DNA of 64,000 nucleotides from NCBI GenBank assembly GCA_934636245.1, contig CAKUAI010000003.1:62001-126000 (forward strand), given 5' to 3'. Made by a program: the position numbers and the translations under genes. This stretch comes from an uncultured Coriobacteriales bacterium (GTDB taxonomy: Bacteria > Actinomycetota > Coriobacteriia > Coriobacteriales > UMGS124). Of this stretch, positions 7,045 to 14,585 are shown in pieces. Within the stretch, counting starts at the first letter, position 1. Each line of letters opens with the position of its first letter. The notes under the pieces were generated by a model. The model was not told the origin of the DNA. It made no database searches and worked only from the letters and a program-made list of their open reading frames with translations.

Positions 7045-7523
7045 GCGACAGCCTGAACACTTGCACGCTCAGCGGCCGCCTTGGAGCCGATGCAGAGGTG
7101 CGGTACACAAACACCGGCCTGGCCATAACGCAGCTATCCCTTGCCGTGAAGCACGGCAAGCGCAAGGCAAACGGGGACGGCTACGAGGATGAGACCTACT
7201 GGATTGACGTGACCATGTACGGGAGGCGCGGCGAGTCGCTGCAAGCCAGCCTGTACAAGGGCGCTCTGGTGGCCATCACGGGCCACCTTCGCTCAAGCTC
7301 GTGGGAGAAGGACGGCAAGAGTTTCAAAAAGACCGAGGTAGTCGCCGACAACATCGAGCTGATGACCATGCAGAAAGAGCACCGGCAGCCCACGGGCCAA
7401 GCGGCACCTGCCCCGCAGGCAGCACCTTCGCCCGTATACGACCCGGGCTTGCAGGCGACGATTGACGGCTACTACGCGTCCAGCCAGTCGACTGGCGTGT
7501 ATGACGATGAGATTCCGTTTTAA
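7041..7523 (+). CDS. ssb: Single-stranded DNA-binding protein
   Basis: A 160-residue SSB. The OB-fold fills residues 1-110 (NTCTLSGRLGADAEVRYTN, YWIDVTMYGRRGESLQASLYKG, VAITGHLRSSSWEKDGKS). A proline/alanine/glutamine linker follows and the protein ends DDEIPF, the acidic-hydrophobic tip that recruits replication and repair partners. It coats single-stranded DNA during phage replication. The ATG overlaps the stop of the membrane-protein gene, and a MazG-like gene follows after 12 bases. Confidence 0.95.
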   Translation: MSDSLNTCTLSGRLGADAEVRYTNTGLAITQLSLAVKHGKRKANGDGYEDETYWIDVTMYGRRGESLQASLYKGALVAITGHLRSSSWEKDGKSFKKTEVVADNIELMTMQKEHRQPTGQAAPAPQAAPSPVYDPGLQATIDGYYASSQSTGVYDDEIPF

Positions 7524-7535
7524 GGAGGGCGCACA

Positions 7536-7943
7536 ATGGCGATTCTGAGACCGCTAGATCAGCTCAGCGATTACCGCTCCTGTGGCTTGAAGCTCTTGGA
7601 AGAGGCGTCTGAGGCGTGCGAGGAGCTGAAGAAGTACGAGAAGGTCTGTGCCCTCATGACAGACGATCTTTTGCTGGCCTCCGCAGTGGCACCAAAGGTG
7701 TCCGCACTGCGCGCCTCCGCGCTGCACGAGCTGTGCGACGTGCTGCAGGTTGTGACGAACTGCCTGCATGTAATGCGCGTCACGCCGTTTGAGTTGGACA
7801 ACGTCGTTCTCGACGTGCGCTTTGGCAATTACAGGCGCTGCCGCAACGAGGTCAAGGAAGCATGCGCGCTCAAACTCGAATGGCGCGAGATTGACAGGGC
7901 GGAAGATGACGAGATCGGCGATGGCGATGCAGATACTGACTAA
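7536..7943 (+). CDS. MazG-like nucleotide pyrophosphohydrolase
   Basis: The 135-residue protein shows the all-alpha NTP pyrophosphatase pattern: GLKLLEEASEACEELKKYEK (the EExxE-type metal site) and ALHELCDVLQVVTNCL (the ExxD second metal site). Such enzymes hydrolyse nucleoside triphosphates to monophosphates. A clear paralogue lies at 9563. Here the gene is part of the SSB operon, so nucleotide-pool management during replication is the likely role. The ribosome site is aaggagggcg. Confidence 0.75.
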   Translation: MAILRPLDQLSDYRSCGLKLLEEASEACEELKKYEKVCALMTDDLLLASAVAPKVSALRASALHELCDVLQVVTNCLHVMRVTPFELDNVVLDVRFGNYRRCRNEVKEACALKLEWREIDRAEDDEIGDGDADTD

Positions 7944-8382
7944 GTGTGCGCGCTGCGGCGCGCTGGTGGAGCCATGCCAGATGCCGACCACGTCGCACGC
8001 CGAGACCGTGCGGTTGTGGAGTACGGTTGCGACCTGCACCGTGGACACAAGCGGTACCGTCGCGATGGACTTTACCTCCACGTTCGTGCTCTGCCACGAC
8101 TGCATAGGGCAGCTCACGGACTGGCTCACGGGTGAGTCTGACGCGCTGCAGAATCCGCAGGCGTCGACAGACGGCGTGGCCGCTCTGGTGCGCGACATGG
8201 CTGTTGCCTTGGATTTCAGTCGCGATTCTGCTTGGTGCTCGTGCAGGTATTTCTATCACTCGGAAGATTGCAACGGATGCCCTGCGGACGGTTCCGGCCA
8301 GCCGTGTCACCGTGTGCTATTCGACGACATTCGCAGGCGCTGCGAGACGCTGGGAATCGACCTGAAGGCTGGCGATCGGTGA
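7921..8382 (+). CDS. Zinc-ribbon-like phage protein, copy 1
   Basis: A 153-residue cysteine-rich protein: CARCGALVEPC near the N terminus, CHDC in the middle, then CSCRYFYHSEDCNGCPADGS and a C-terminal FDDIRRRCETLGIDL helix. Paired CxxC motifs suggest structural zinc sites. It is paralogous to the next gene (8382), sharing the CARCG, TCTVDT and DIR-RC-GIDL blocks. The start (7921, or ATG 7927) lies within the MazG-like gene's last codons. Function unknown. Confidence 0.6.
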   Translation: MAMQILTKCARCGALVEPCQMPTTSHAETVRLWSTVATCTVDTSGTVAMDFTSTFVLCHDCIGQLTDWLTGESDALQNPQASTDGVAALVRDMAVALDFSRDSAWCSCRYFYHSEDCNGCPADGSGQPCHRVLFDDIRRRCETLGIDLKAGDR

Positions 8383-8819
8383 TGGATGTGTTCGCCAAGT
8401 GCGCCAGATGCGGCGCGATGGTGGAGCCTTGCGATGCGAGGGAGACGGCGGGAGGCACGCGCATGCGGTTCTGGATGGCTGCCACGACCTGCACCGTGGA
8501 CACCGACGGGGGAATGGTGCTGGACTTTGGCGGCGCGACGGTGCTCTGTCCAGACTGCATGGGTCAGCTCAATAAGTGGCTGGCCCGCGGGCAGACCAAG
8601 GACCTTTCGATCGCCGAGGGCATCATCAGGGACATGTACGCGGCGCTGGGTGCCAAACCACACCGCCAGCAGGCGTGCGAGTACCTGTCCGGGAGGGACC
8701 CTGGCACCTGCGCCAGGTGCGCGGAGGACCCCAAGCAGTGCGTCGACGAGATGTTCAAGGACATCCGCGACCGTTGTGCTGAAATCGGCATCGACCTTGC
8801 AGGAGACGGCAATGAGTGA
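8382..8819 (+). CDS. Zinc-ribbon-like phage protein, copy 2
   Basis: A 145-residue paralogue of the gene before it. It repeats CARCGAMVEPC, ATTCTVDTDGG, LCPDC and the final FKDIRDRCAEIGIDL, with a middle CEYLSGRDPGTCARCAEDPK zinc-type cluster. Its ATG overlaps the preceding stop (TGATG), so the two were probably made by tandem duplication and are co-translated. No enzymatic motif is visible. Confidence 0.65.
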   Translation: MDVFAKCARCGAMVEPCDARETAGGTRMRFWMAATTCTVDTDGGMVLDFGGATVLCPDCMGQLNKWLARGQTKDLSIAEGIIRDMYAALGAKPHRQQACEYLSGRDPGTCARCAEDPKQCVDEMFKDIRDRCAEIGIDLAGDGNE

Positions 8820-9096
8820 CTTCCAAAGCGAAGACTCGTTCGTCAAGACGCGCAAGCCTCACAGGTGCGCGTACTGCGGCGGGGAGATACCGGTCGGCTC
8901 AAGGGTTCGGGTCGAGTCGGGCAAACGGTACGGGGAGATGTTCAGGCGCTACGTGTGCGACGGGTGCGACCCGTGGATTGAGACGTTCTGGCATTGGTGC
9001 CCAGGCGGCGAGTGCGCGGACCTTGAAGGCACCTTCGAGGACTTCCGGTGTTGGCTGAGGGAGATGTACGAGGAGGATTCAGATGCAAGGCAGTGA
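8812..9096 (+). CDS. Small cysteine-rich phage protein
   Basis: A 94-residue protein with RCAYCGGEIPVGSRVRVESG, a treble-clef or zinc-ribbon start of the kind seen in phage and host proteins that protect or bind nucleic acids, followed by YVCDGCDPW. The two CxxC pairs probably bind one zinc. It overlaps both neighbours and so belongs to the same operon. Function unknown. Confidence 0.65.
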   Translation: MSDFQSEDSFVKTRKPHRCAYCGGEIPVGSRVRVESGKRYGEMFRRYVCDGCDPWIETFWHWCPGGECADLEGTFEDFRCWLREMYEEDSDARQ

Positions 9097-9562
9097 GGAC
9101 AGCCTGAGCAGGCTGATTGGGGACATTGAGCAGGCGGCGGCGGACGGCACGTGCGAGTACTGGGGCAAGGGCAACAGATGGAACTGCAAAGGGTGCCCTG
9201 GAGACTCGAAAGACTTGAGCTGTAGCAAGACGGCATTCGACGACATCGCCCGCAGGCTCCACGCGCTGATGCCGCACGACGCGGACGGGCGCGAGATAAA
9301 GGCAGGCGACACGATCGAAAGCCACGTCGGCATGCAGATGGACGTCACGGACGTCATGCCACTGCCTGTCCGCATTAGCGACGACGGCACCAGCCCGGTC
9401 ACGGCCGGGGTGCCGCACCTCTGGCGCGTGATGGAGCCGGACAGCTGGGAGCGGCTGGAGCATGACGCCTACCACCTCGTGATGAGCGAGTACCTGGATA
9501 CGCCCGAGGATGACGTCAAGGACCTCGTGCGCCGCGCCAAGGCTCTTGCGGGGGTGGAGTAG
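9083..9562 (+). CDS. Hypothetical phage protein with cysteine cluster
   Basis: The 159-residue protein has an N-terminal region related to the zinc-ribbon genes upstream (CEYWGKGNRWNCKGCPGDSK, then SKTAFDDIARRLHALMP) joined to a segment ADGREIKAGDTI and PHLWRVMEPDSWERLEHDAY. The latter half looks like a small regulatory or nuclease-associated domain seen in Eggerthella-type phages but I cannot name it. The gene overlaps the previous frame and abuts the MazG-like gene at 9563 with no gap. Confidence 0.55.
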   Translation: MQGSEDSLSRLIGDIEQAAADGTCEYWGKGNRWNCKGCPGDSKDLSCSKTAFDDIARRLHALMPHDADGREIKAGDTIESHVGMQMDVTDVMPLPVRISDDGTSPVTAGVPHLWRVMEPDSWERLEHDAYHLVMSEYLDTPEDDVKDLVRRAKALAGVE

Positions 9563-9889
9563 ATGGCATACCTGAAACCGCTCGAAGGCGACTGGACGAC
9601 CCGCGACTGGGGCCTGAAGGTCCTTGAGGAGGCGAGCGAGCTATGCGAGTCGCTGAAGATACTCCACGACGACTTGGCGCAAGACAAGGACAACCATCTC
9701 AGGGACCGCGCGATTTACGAGGCGTGCGACGTGCTGCAGGTGGTCGCTGGCTGCCTTGACGCCATGGGGGTCACCGAGTGCGAGTTCGAACGTCACGTCT
9801 ACGAGATGCAGAGGTGCAACGACGAGCGCGGCCGTCACGAGAAAGAGGAAGCGAAGACGTTGACGGTTGATTGGGGTGCGCATGACTAG
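9563..9889 (+). CDS. MazG-like nucleotide pyrophosphohydrolase, second copy
   Basis: The 108-residue protein matches the gene at 7536 across GLKVLEEASELCESLKILHDD and IYEACDVLQVVAGCLDAMGV, which supply the two acidic metal-binding helices of the MazG fold. It is shorter than its paralogue. The start codon directly follows the stop of the previous gene. Having two diverged copies in one operon points to an old block duplication with the zinc-ribbon genes that follow each. Confidence 0.7.
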   Translation: MAYLKPLEGDWTTRDWGLKVLEEASELCESLKILHDDLAQDKDNHLRDRAIYEACDVLQVVAGCLDAMGVTECEFERHVYEMQRCNDERGRHEKEEAKTLTVDWGAHD

Positions 9890-10223
9890 CGACGAGGAGC
9901 GGCGAGAGACGGCTGCGAGGCTGAGGGCGCTGCACGAGAACCACGATTGGTACGACTTCGACCAAGAAGTCGACGGCATAGAGTCGGCCGTCGGTTGCAA
10001 TTACGGTCAACCGCACGTGTCACAAGGGCTGCTGCTGCGCCTGGCCGACCTCGTCGACAGGCCGACGTGCCGAGACCTATCCGAGAGAAGCGGAGAGTTT
10101 GCAAGCGACGTCTTCACATGCTCCGCTTGTGGAAACGAAATCGCGACGTGGGACGGCGCCGGTGGGTGGTTGGATGTGCGCTATTGCCCGTTCTGCGGCG
10201 CGGAGGTGGTGTGCGATGATTAG
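9882..10223 (+). CDS. Zinc-ribbon phage protein with repeated DRPTC box, copy 1
   Basis: A 113-residue protein (MTSDEERRETAARLRALHEN at the start) ending in a zinc ribbon: FTCSACGNEIATWDGAGGWL and RYCPFCGAEVVCDD. The segment LADLVDRPTCRDLS before the ribbon recurs in the next gene. The CSAC/CPFC pairs would bind a single zinc. It overlaps the MazG-like gene by 8 bases and the following gene by 8. No known function. Confidence 0.65.
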   Translation: MTSDEERRETAARLRALHENHDWYDFDQEVDGIESAVGCNYGQPHVSQGLLLRLADLVDRPTCRDLSERSGEFASDVFTCSACGNEIATWDGAGGWLDVRYCPFCGAEVVCDD

Positions 10224-10551
10224 CGAGCAGGATAGGCGGAAGGTCTTGCAGTACCTCCACGACATGATTCTGCGGCCGTGGAAAATGGAGACCCGCCTGC
10301 GTGTCGAATGCCCGCTCCTCTTCATGGGCATCGACGTGGACGACGACGGCTGCGTGACGTACTACGACGTGGAGCGGCTCATCGAGCTGGTGGACAGGCC
10401 GACGTGCCGCAACGCCGCCGACCCATGCGACGGCAGTCTCTTCGAGTGTTCGAACTGCGGCGAGGTGTGGGAGTTCACCTGCGGCAACCAGGCCGACAAC
10501 CACCTCTGCTTCTGCCCCCGATGCGGCGCTGAGGTGGTAAGCGATGATTAG
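10216..10551 (+). CDS. Zinc-ribbon phage protein with repeated DRPTC box, copy 2
   Basis: The 111-residue paralogue of the preceding gene shares LIELVDRPTCRNAA, FECSNCGEVWEFTCGNQADN and the ending CPRCGAEVVSDD. The N-terminal third differs. The start region (gcgatgattagcgagc) is repeated exactly at its own 3' end (10541-10556), where a third copy begins and dies after 13 codons. This indicates serial tandem duplication. Confidence 0.65.
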   Translation: MISEQDRRKVLQYLHDMILRPWKMETRLRVECPLLFMGIDVDDDGCVTYYDVERLIELVDRPTCRNAADPCDGSLFECSNCGEVWEFTCGNQADNHLCFCPRCGAEVVSDD

Positions 10552-10585
10552 CGAGCTTGTTCAAAGATGCGAGGTCATGGCGTGA
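10544..10585 (+). pseudogene. Vestigial third copy start of the zinc-ribbon gene
   Basis: The bases gcgatgattagcgagc at 10541-10556 repeat exactly the start of the gene at 10216 (10213-10228). The frame encodes only 13 residues (MISELVQRCEVMA) before a stop. It looks like the head of a third tandem copy whose body was lost, or a leader that couples translation to the late regulator at 10567. Short length keeps confidence low. Confidence 0.35.
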
Positions 10586-10995
10586 CCGCGCGCGAGTACC
10601 TTGAGGGCGTAGCCTCCGATGTCCGGGCGCACCGAAGGGCCGAGTTGCTTTTGACGTTCGGCCCCGCTTCCGGCGGCATGCGAGGTGGTTCTGGCCTGAC
10701 GGACCCGGTACAGGCGCGGTTTGAGTCAGACGAGCGTGCGCGTGCCGCCATGGCGCGCACCGAGGGGACGATAGGCGAGGCGCTTGCCCGCATCGATGGC
10801 CTGCGGACGCTTTTCGGCCGCAAGGCCGACGTGCTGGAGATGCGATACATCGACCTTGCGGCCTGGGATGAGATCGCCGTCGAGCTTGGCGTGGACAAGC
10901 GCAAGGCCCATAGGTGGCATGACATGGTGTGCGACTGGGTCGACTCATTCGGCTGGGCGAGGGCTTCGAGAGGCTATGGCACCGCCCAGATATGA
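10567..10995 (+). CDS. Sigma-region-4-like phage late regulator (ArpU/RinA type)
   Basis: The 142-residue protein ends in a helix-turn-helix resembling sigma factor region 4: ADVLEMRYIDLAAWDEIAVE, then LGVDKRKAHRWHDMVCDWVD. Small proteins of this kind (ArpU, RinA, DUF1492 groups) end the early operon in many phages of Gram-positive hosts and switch on terminase and structural genes. Position fits: it is the last gene before the terminator at 11069 and the packaging genes. A GTG at 10582 with a gaggtcatgg ribosome site is a possible alternative start. Confidence 0.7.
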   Translation: MRGHGVTAREYLEGVASDVRAHRRAELLLTFGPASGGMRGGSGLTDPVQARFESDERARAAMARTEGTIGEALARIDGLRTLFGRKADVLEMRYIDLAAWDEIAVELGVDKRKAHRWHDMVCDWVDSFGWARASRGYGTAQI

Positions 10996-11068
10996 TTACA
11001 CATTTTCTTCATTGAAAATGACACCTCGAAATGGTAAAAAAGCTACAGTTTGTTTTCTGTGAATGAGC

Positions 11069-11104
11069 AAGGCCCGTCAGTCGCAAGGATTGGCGGGCCT
11101 TTTG
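11069..11104 (+). terminator. Rho-independent terminator after the early operon
   Basis: AAGGCCCG (69-76 of this block) pairs with CGGGCCTT (11094-11101), extended by three further pairs, around an 11-base loop and followed by TTTTGCG. It stands between the convergent late regulator and the minus-strand gene at 11142, so it closes the early transcript. Confidence 0.8.
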
Positions 11105-11141
11105 CGTCTCTGGAGGGGCCGGCCGTACAGGCGATGTTTGC

Positions 11142-11336
11142 TTAGCGGGTCCGCTCAGCCTTCCTTGCCTCCATGTCCGCGCGGATGAGGGCTTTCACAT
11201 AGCCCGCCTTGCTCGGTTGCTCGTCGAGCCAGGCGAGTATGTCCGCGTCGCCCGGCATGAAGCGGATGGAGACGCTTTTGGTGTTCTCCTTCTGGTACCG
11301 CGCTGTGGCGCGCTTCTGTGCCTCGCTCTGTGCCAT
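11142..11336 (-). CDS. Ribbon-helix-helix-like small DNA-binding protein
   Basis: A 64-residue basic protein starting MAQSEAQKRATARYQKENTK with SVSIRFMPGDADILAWLDEQ as a beta strand plus helix, and GYVKALIRADMEARK as the second helix. This matches small Arc/CopG-like proteins found in Gram-positive mobile elements. It is read against the late genes and follows a 27-residue peptide gene with its own promoter, so it forms a separate, probably prophage-expressed, unit. DNA binding is inferred from the pattern. Confidence 0.65.
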   Translation of the reverse strand: MAQSEAQKRATARYQKENTKSVSIRFMPGDADILAWLDEQPSKAGYVKALIRADMEARKAERTR

Positions 11337-11411
11337 GGTGCTTGCCGCCTTTCCTTCCGTGGTGGTAAGATGAGAGCGGGCCGCCCCGCTTCCTGCGAAG
11401 CGGCCCTTGTC

Positions 11412-11495
11412 CTATCGGCGGTTGTGCCTGCGGGTTCTCCTGACTGTGAATCTGAAAACCCAACGGCCAATCGCCAATTCGAAGGTAACTCTCAT
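11412..11495 (-). CDS. 27-residue basic peptide
   Basis: An ideal ribosome site (aagggaggtgatg) precedes ATG at 11495. The peptide begins MRVTFELAIGRWVFRFTVRR and ends with six more residues rich in arginine, giving an amphipathic, strongly basic product. It shares a transcript with the ribbon-helix-helix gene and lies directly under a near-consensus promoter. Whether it acts on membranes, RNA or the neighbour protein is unknown. Confidence 0.55.
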   Translation of the reverse strand: MRVTFELAIGRWVFRFTVRRTRRHNRR

Positions 11496-11521
11496 CTCAT
11501 CACCTCCCTTCGAATGACTAT

Positions 11522-11550
11522 AGTATAGTGCATTACCCATATAATGTAAA
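11522..11550 (-). promoter_or_regulatory. Near-consensus sigma-70 promoter (minus strand)
   Basis: Read leftward, TTTACA (11550-11545) and TATACT (11527-11522) are separated by exactly 17 bases in AT-rich DNA. They lie 27 bases upstream of the start of the 27-residue peptide gene. This is among the best promoters in the window and implies expression of the 11142-11495 unit independent of phage late control. Confidence 0.75.
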
Positions 11551-11618
11551 TAGCAATACCTATATTTTTGCAGTTGAAGCCACCTTTTTAGGTGGCTTTT
11601 TGCGTTTAAGGGGGCCAC

Positions 11619-11825
11619 ATGGTCACACGCGCGCAGATGGTCGAGATGAGCCGCAGGCACGACACTCAGGTGGCGGCAGCCTTCAGGCGAGCCTTGGGGA
11701 TAAAGCAATGGCCCTTGGCCCCGCGAAAGAAGAAGCGCCGCAGGCGCAAGCGCCACCACGAATGGCGCGGGATGCTTGAGTGCTTCCGCAACGAGCGCAG
11801 CCCCATGGACTCGGGCCGATGCTGA
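11619..11825 (+). CDS. Small very basic phage protein
   Basis: A 68-residue protein beginning MVTRAQMVEMSRRHDTQVAA with an arginine/lysine block (PRKKKRRRRKRHHEWRG) in its middle, so nucleic-acid binding is likely. It overlaps the HNH gene start by seven bases. A short hairpin (about 11579-11600, CCACC...GGTGG followed by T's) lies upstream and may separate it from the minus-strand promoter. No family recognised. Confidence 0.5.
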   Translation: MVTRAQMVEMSRRHDTQVAAAFRRALGIKQWPLAPRKKKRRRRKRHHEWRGMLECFRNERSPMDSGRC

Positions 11826-12262
11826 CGCACACGTGCCCGGGGTGCGGCAGGCTCGTGCCGTACGGAACGCCGCGCTGCCCGGAATGCCAGAAGGCTTTCG
11901 AGGCCCGTCAGGCCGCGCGAGAGCGTGACTACGCCAAGGAGTACTCGCAGCGCAAGGCGAAGGACGATGACCCCAAGTACGCGGCCTTCTACCGCTCCAA
12001 GGAATGGCGTGCGCTTGCGGCCGCAGTGCTGAGTGAGCGCGGTTTCCGCTGCGAGCACGACGGCGACCCGGCCCACCCGCGCTGCCGCCACATCGCGTGC
12101 GAGGTGCACCATGAGCCGCCCATCCGCACGCCAGACGGCTGGGCTCACAGGCTCGACCCTGAGCACCTGCACTGCCTTTGCACCGAGTGCCACAACGAGC
12201 GCCACCGCAGATTCCAGGGTCGTCGCGCGTCAGGCAAGGGCGGCCCACGCCACGCGCGTTGA
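11819..12262 (+). CDS. HNH endonuclease (packaging-associated)
   Basis: A 147-residue protein with an N-terminal zinc ribbon (CPGCGRLVPYGTPRCPEC), a YRSKEWRALAAAVLSERGFR segment and the nuclease core CEVHHEPPIRTPDG plus HCLCTECHNERHRR. These supply the His-Asn-His metal site and structural cysteines. In HK97-like phages an HNH enzyme encoded just before the small terminase helps the terminase cut concatemeric DNA, and the position here is exactly that. Confidence 0.9.
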   Translation: MLTHTCPGCGRLVPYGTPRCPECQKAFEARQAARERDYAKEYSQRKAKDDDPKYAAFYRSKEWRALAAAVLSERGFRCEHDGDPAHPRCRHIACEVHHEPPIRTPDGWAHRLDPEHLHCLCTECHNERHRRFQGRRASGKGGPRHAR

Positions 12263-12373
12263 CCCCGGGGGTGGTCGGAAAACTTTTCGGCCTCTCGGGG
12301 ACAACGGTCACAGGGGATTTCAGCGCGCAAAAAACACCGCAAAACGATTTTCACGGAAGAGGGGGTGCTGGCC

Positions 12374-12874
12374 ATGGCTAGACCGCGAAAAACAGTGGCT
12401 TCCATCGAGGCTGAGGGAAACCGCCATAAATTCACAAAATCCGAGCTAGAAGCCCGCGCCGCCTCAGAGTTGAAGGTCGAGCCGGGCGGCCTTGAGCCGC
12501 CGAGGTTCCTCACCACCAAGACACAGCGCGAGGAGTTCGAAAAACTGGCCGAAATGCTGGCCCCTCTTGAGGTCGCCTGCGAGCTCGACAGCGACTCGCT
12601 CGGCATGTACGTGATGGCCAGGGAGCAGTGGGCGAGCGCCAACAAGAAACTCCGCGCAGCATTGCGCTCAGGCGACCTCGACGAGATGGCCAAGGCGACG
12701 CGCGTGCAGGACGCGGCCTTCCGGCAGGTGCGAGCCTGCGCCGGAGACCTCGGCCTCACGATCACGAGCAGGTGCCGCATCGTCGCGCCGGTGAAAGAGG
12801 GCGAGAAGCCGCCGGAGAACGCTTTCGCTGAGTTCGCGGGCGGATGCGCGCCTCCGGGCGGCGGTGATGGCTAG
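12374..12874 (+). CDS. terS: Terminase small subunit (P27 family)
   Basis: The 166-residue protein starts MARPRKTVASIEAEGNRHKF, contains a helical segment (REEFEKLAEMLAPLEVACEL to LGMYVMAREQWASANKKL) and ends in the SRCRIVAPVKEGEKPPENAF motif typical of P27-type small terminases. It recognises phage DNA for packaging and recruits the large subunit. It lies 111 bases after the HNH gene and overlaps the large subunit gene by 8 bases. Confidence 0.85.
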   Translation: MARPRKTVASIEAEGNRHKFTKSELEARAASELKVEPGGLEPPRFLTTKTQREEFEKLAEMLAPLEVACELDSDSLGMYVMAREQWASANKKLRAALRSGDLDEMAKATRVQDAAFRQVRACAGDLGLTITSRCRIVAPVKEGEKPPENAFAEFAGGCAPPGGGDG

Positions 12875-14576
12875 GGACAGGGTCACCGAGTACGCCGAGA
12901 GGGTGTGTGCGGGCGAGGTAGAGGGCACAGGCGAGCTGCACAGGCTTGCCTGCGCCCGCCACCTCGCCGACCTGTCGAGGCAAGACGTCGTGTGGGACCC
13001 GGCCGCCTCCGAGCGTGTGCTCTCGTACGCCGGGAAGCTCACCCTCACCGAGGGAATGCAGCCCAGGCGCCTGCAGCTGCTCGACTGCCAGGCTTTCGAC
13101 GTCGGCGCGACCTTCGGGTGGAAGCGGCCGGACGGAAACCGGCGCTTCCGCAGGCGGTACAAGACGCTGTCGAGGCAGCAGGGCAAGACCATGGAGAACG
13201 GCCTCATGGCGACCTACGTCGTCGCCTTCTCCGGCTACCGCCAGGGCAAGCTCTTCTGCGTCGCCACGAAGAAGCGCCAGGCCCGCCTGGTGTGGGAGGA
13301 CGCCTCGCGCTTCGTGCGCGGCGACGCGGACCTCGCGAAGTGGTTCGACGTCAAGGACTACAAGAGCCTCATCACGGCCAAGAACACCGAGTGCACCATC
13401 GAGGCGCTGTCCAAGGAGGCGGGCCTCGACGACGGATTCCGCTCGATATACGCGTCAATCGACGAGATCCACCAACACCGCGACAACTCGATTTACAAGG
13501 CGATCTACGACGGCACGCGCTCGCTGCCCGAGACGCTCGTGTCCATGATCACCACGCGCGGCAGGCAGCTCAACAGCTTCTGCCACGACATGGACAGCTA
13601 CGCCGAGCACGTCCTGCGAGGCACCATGCAGGCCGACGACATGTTCGTCGACATGTACTGCCCCGACAGGGGAGACGACCCCATGGACGAGGCCACGTGG
13701 CGCAAGTCCAACCCCTTCAGCTTCTCCACGCCGCAGGGCGTCGAGCAGCTGCGGCGCGACGCGCAGACGGCGCGCGACATGGGAGGGCAGGAGCTCACCG
13801 ACTTCCTCGTCAAGAGCGTGAACATGTGGGTCGAGGACGACGACCGAACGTTCGTGCGCGACTCAGACTGGGCGGCATGCGCCCGCGAGATGGCGCTTGA
13901 GGACTTCAGGGGCGCACAGGCGTGGGTCGGCCTTGACCTCTCGAGCGGCGGCGACCTCACCACGATGGCTCTTGAGTTCAGCATGCCGGACGGTAGCTGC
14001 TTCGCCTGGTCGCACTCCTTCATGCCGCGAGGCCGCTTCTCCGAGCACATGCAGACAGACCTCGCGCCCTACGACCTGTGGGAGTCCCAGGGGCTCATCA
14101 CGGTGACGGGCGGCGACTCTGACTTCAAGAACGACTACGGGTTCATCATCTCCGAGCTTCGCGAGCTTGTGGACGGCCTTGGCCTGCGCGTGCAGGCCAT
14201 AGGGATCGACCCGCACAACGCCGACGGCGTGCTCGGCGAGCTTGAGTCCTTCGGCGCGCCCGTGGTGCTCGTGACGCAGTCGGCTCGCAACCTCAACGAC
14301 GCCACGGTGGACGTGCAGCTCCTGTGCCGCTCCCACAAGTACCTGCACGACCCGCGCAACGAGCTCATGACGTGGAGCTTCGGCAACGCGCAGACGGTCA
14401 TGAACAGCTTTGAAGAGATCAAGGTCGACAAGCGCCCGCACGCGAGGTGCAAGCGCATCGACCCGGTGGACGCCGCCATCGACGCCCACTTCGTGAGGAT
14501 GACGCAGCTGGCAGAGCAGGCGCCCGTGGACGAGGCGGCCGCAGCGCTCGACTGGCTTGCGATGATGAGTGGATAG
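12867..14576 (+). CDS. terL: Terminase large subunit
   Basis: A 569-residue packaging motor. The ATPase part has the P-loop variant TLSRQQGKTMENG near residue 105, a Walker B SIYASIDEIHQH near 195 and ITTRGRQLNS as the coupling motif. The nuclease part begins with WVGLDLSSGGDLTT near 350, with further acids (GGDSDF, GIDPHN, and RIDPVDAAIDA near the end) for the RNase-H-like site. Length and order match the P27/HK97-type large terminases. The ATG at 12867 overlaps the small-subunit gene; a GTG one codon earlier is possible. Confidence 0.95.
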   Translation: MARDRVTEYAERVCAGEVEGTGELHRLACARHLADLSRQDVVWDPAASERVLSYAGKLTLTEGMQPRRLQLLDCQAFDVGATFGWKRPDGNRRFRRRYKTLSRQQGKTMENGLMATYVVAFSGYRQGKLFCVATKKRQARLVWEDASRFVRGDADLAKWFDVKDYKSLITAKNTECTIEALSKEAGLDDGFRSIYASIDEIHQHRDNSIYKAIYDGTRSLPETLVSMITTRGRQLNSFCHDMDSYAEHVLRGTMQADDMFVDMYCPDRGDDPMDEATWRKSNPFSFSTPQGVEQLRRDAQTARDMGGQELTDFLVKSVNMWVEDDDRTFVRDSDWAACAREMALEDFRGAQAWVGLDLSSGGDLTTMALEFSMPDGSCFAWSHSFMPRGRFSEHMQTDLAPYDLWESQGLITVTGGDSDFKNDYGFIISELRELVDGLGLRVQAIGIDPHNADGVLGELESFGAPVVLVTQSARNLNDATVDVQLLCRSHKYLHDPRNELMTWSFGNAQTVMNSFEEIKVDKRPHARCKRIDPVDAAIDAHFVRMTQLAEQAPVDEAAAALDWLAMMSG

Positions 14577-14585
14577 GAGGCGCCC

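Noticed and set aside
10544..10585. A complete third zinc-ribbon gene
   Set aside because: The frame stops after 13 codons and no ribbon motif follows in any frame before the late regulator.
11412..12311. Long minus-strand frame of 299 residues across the HNH gene
   Set aside because: It is antisense to the HNH nuclease, low in domain content and arginine/proline-rich as expected of a shadow frame; only its last 27 codons have a ribosome site and promoter and were called.
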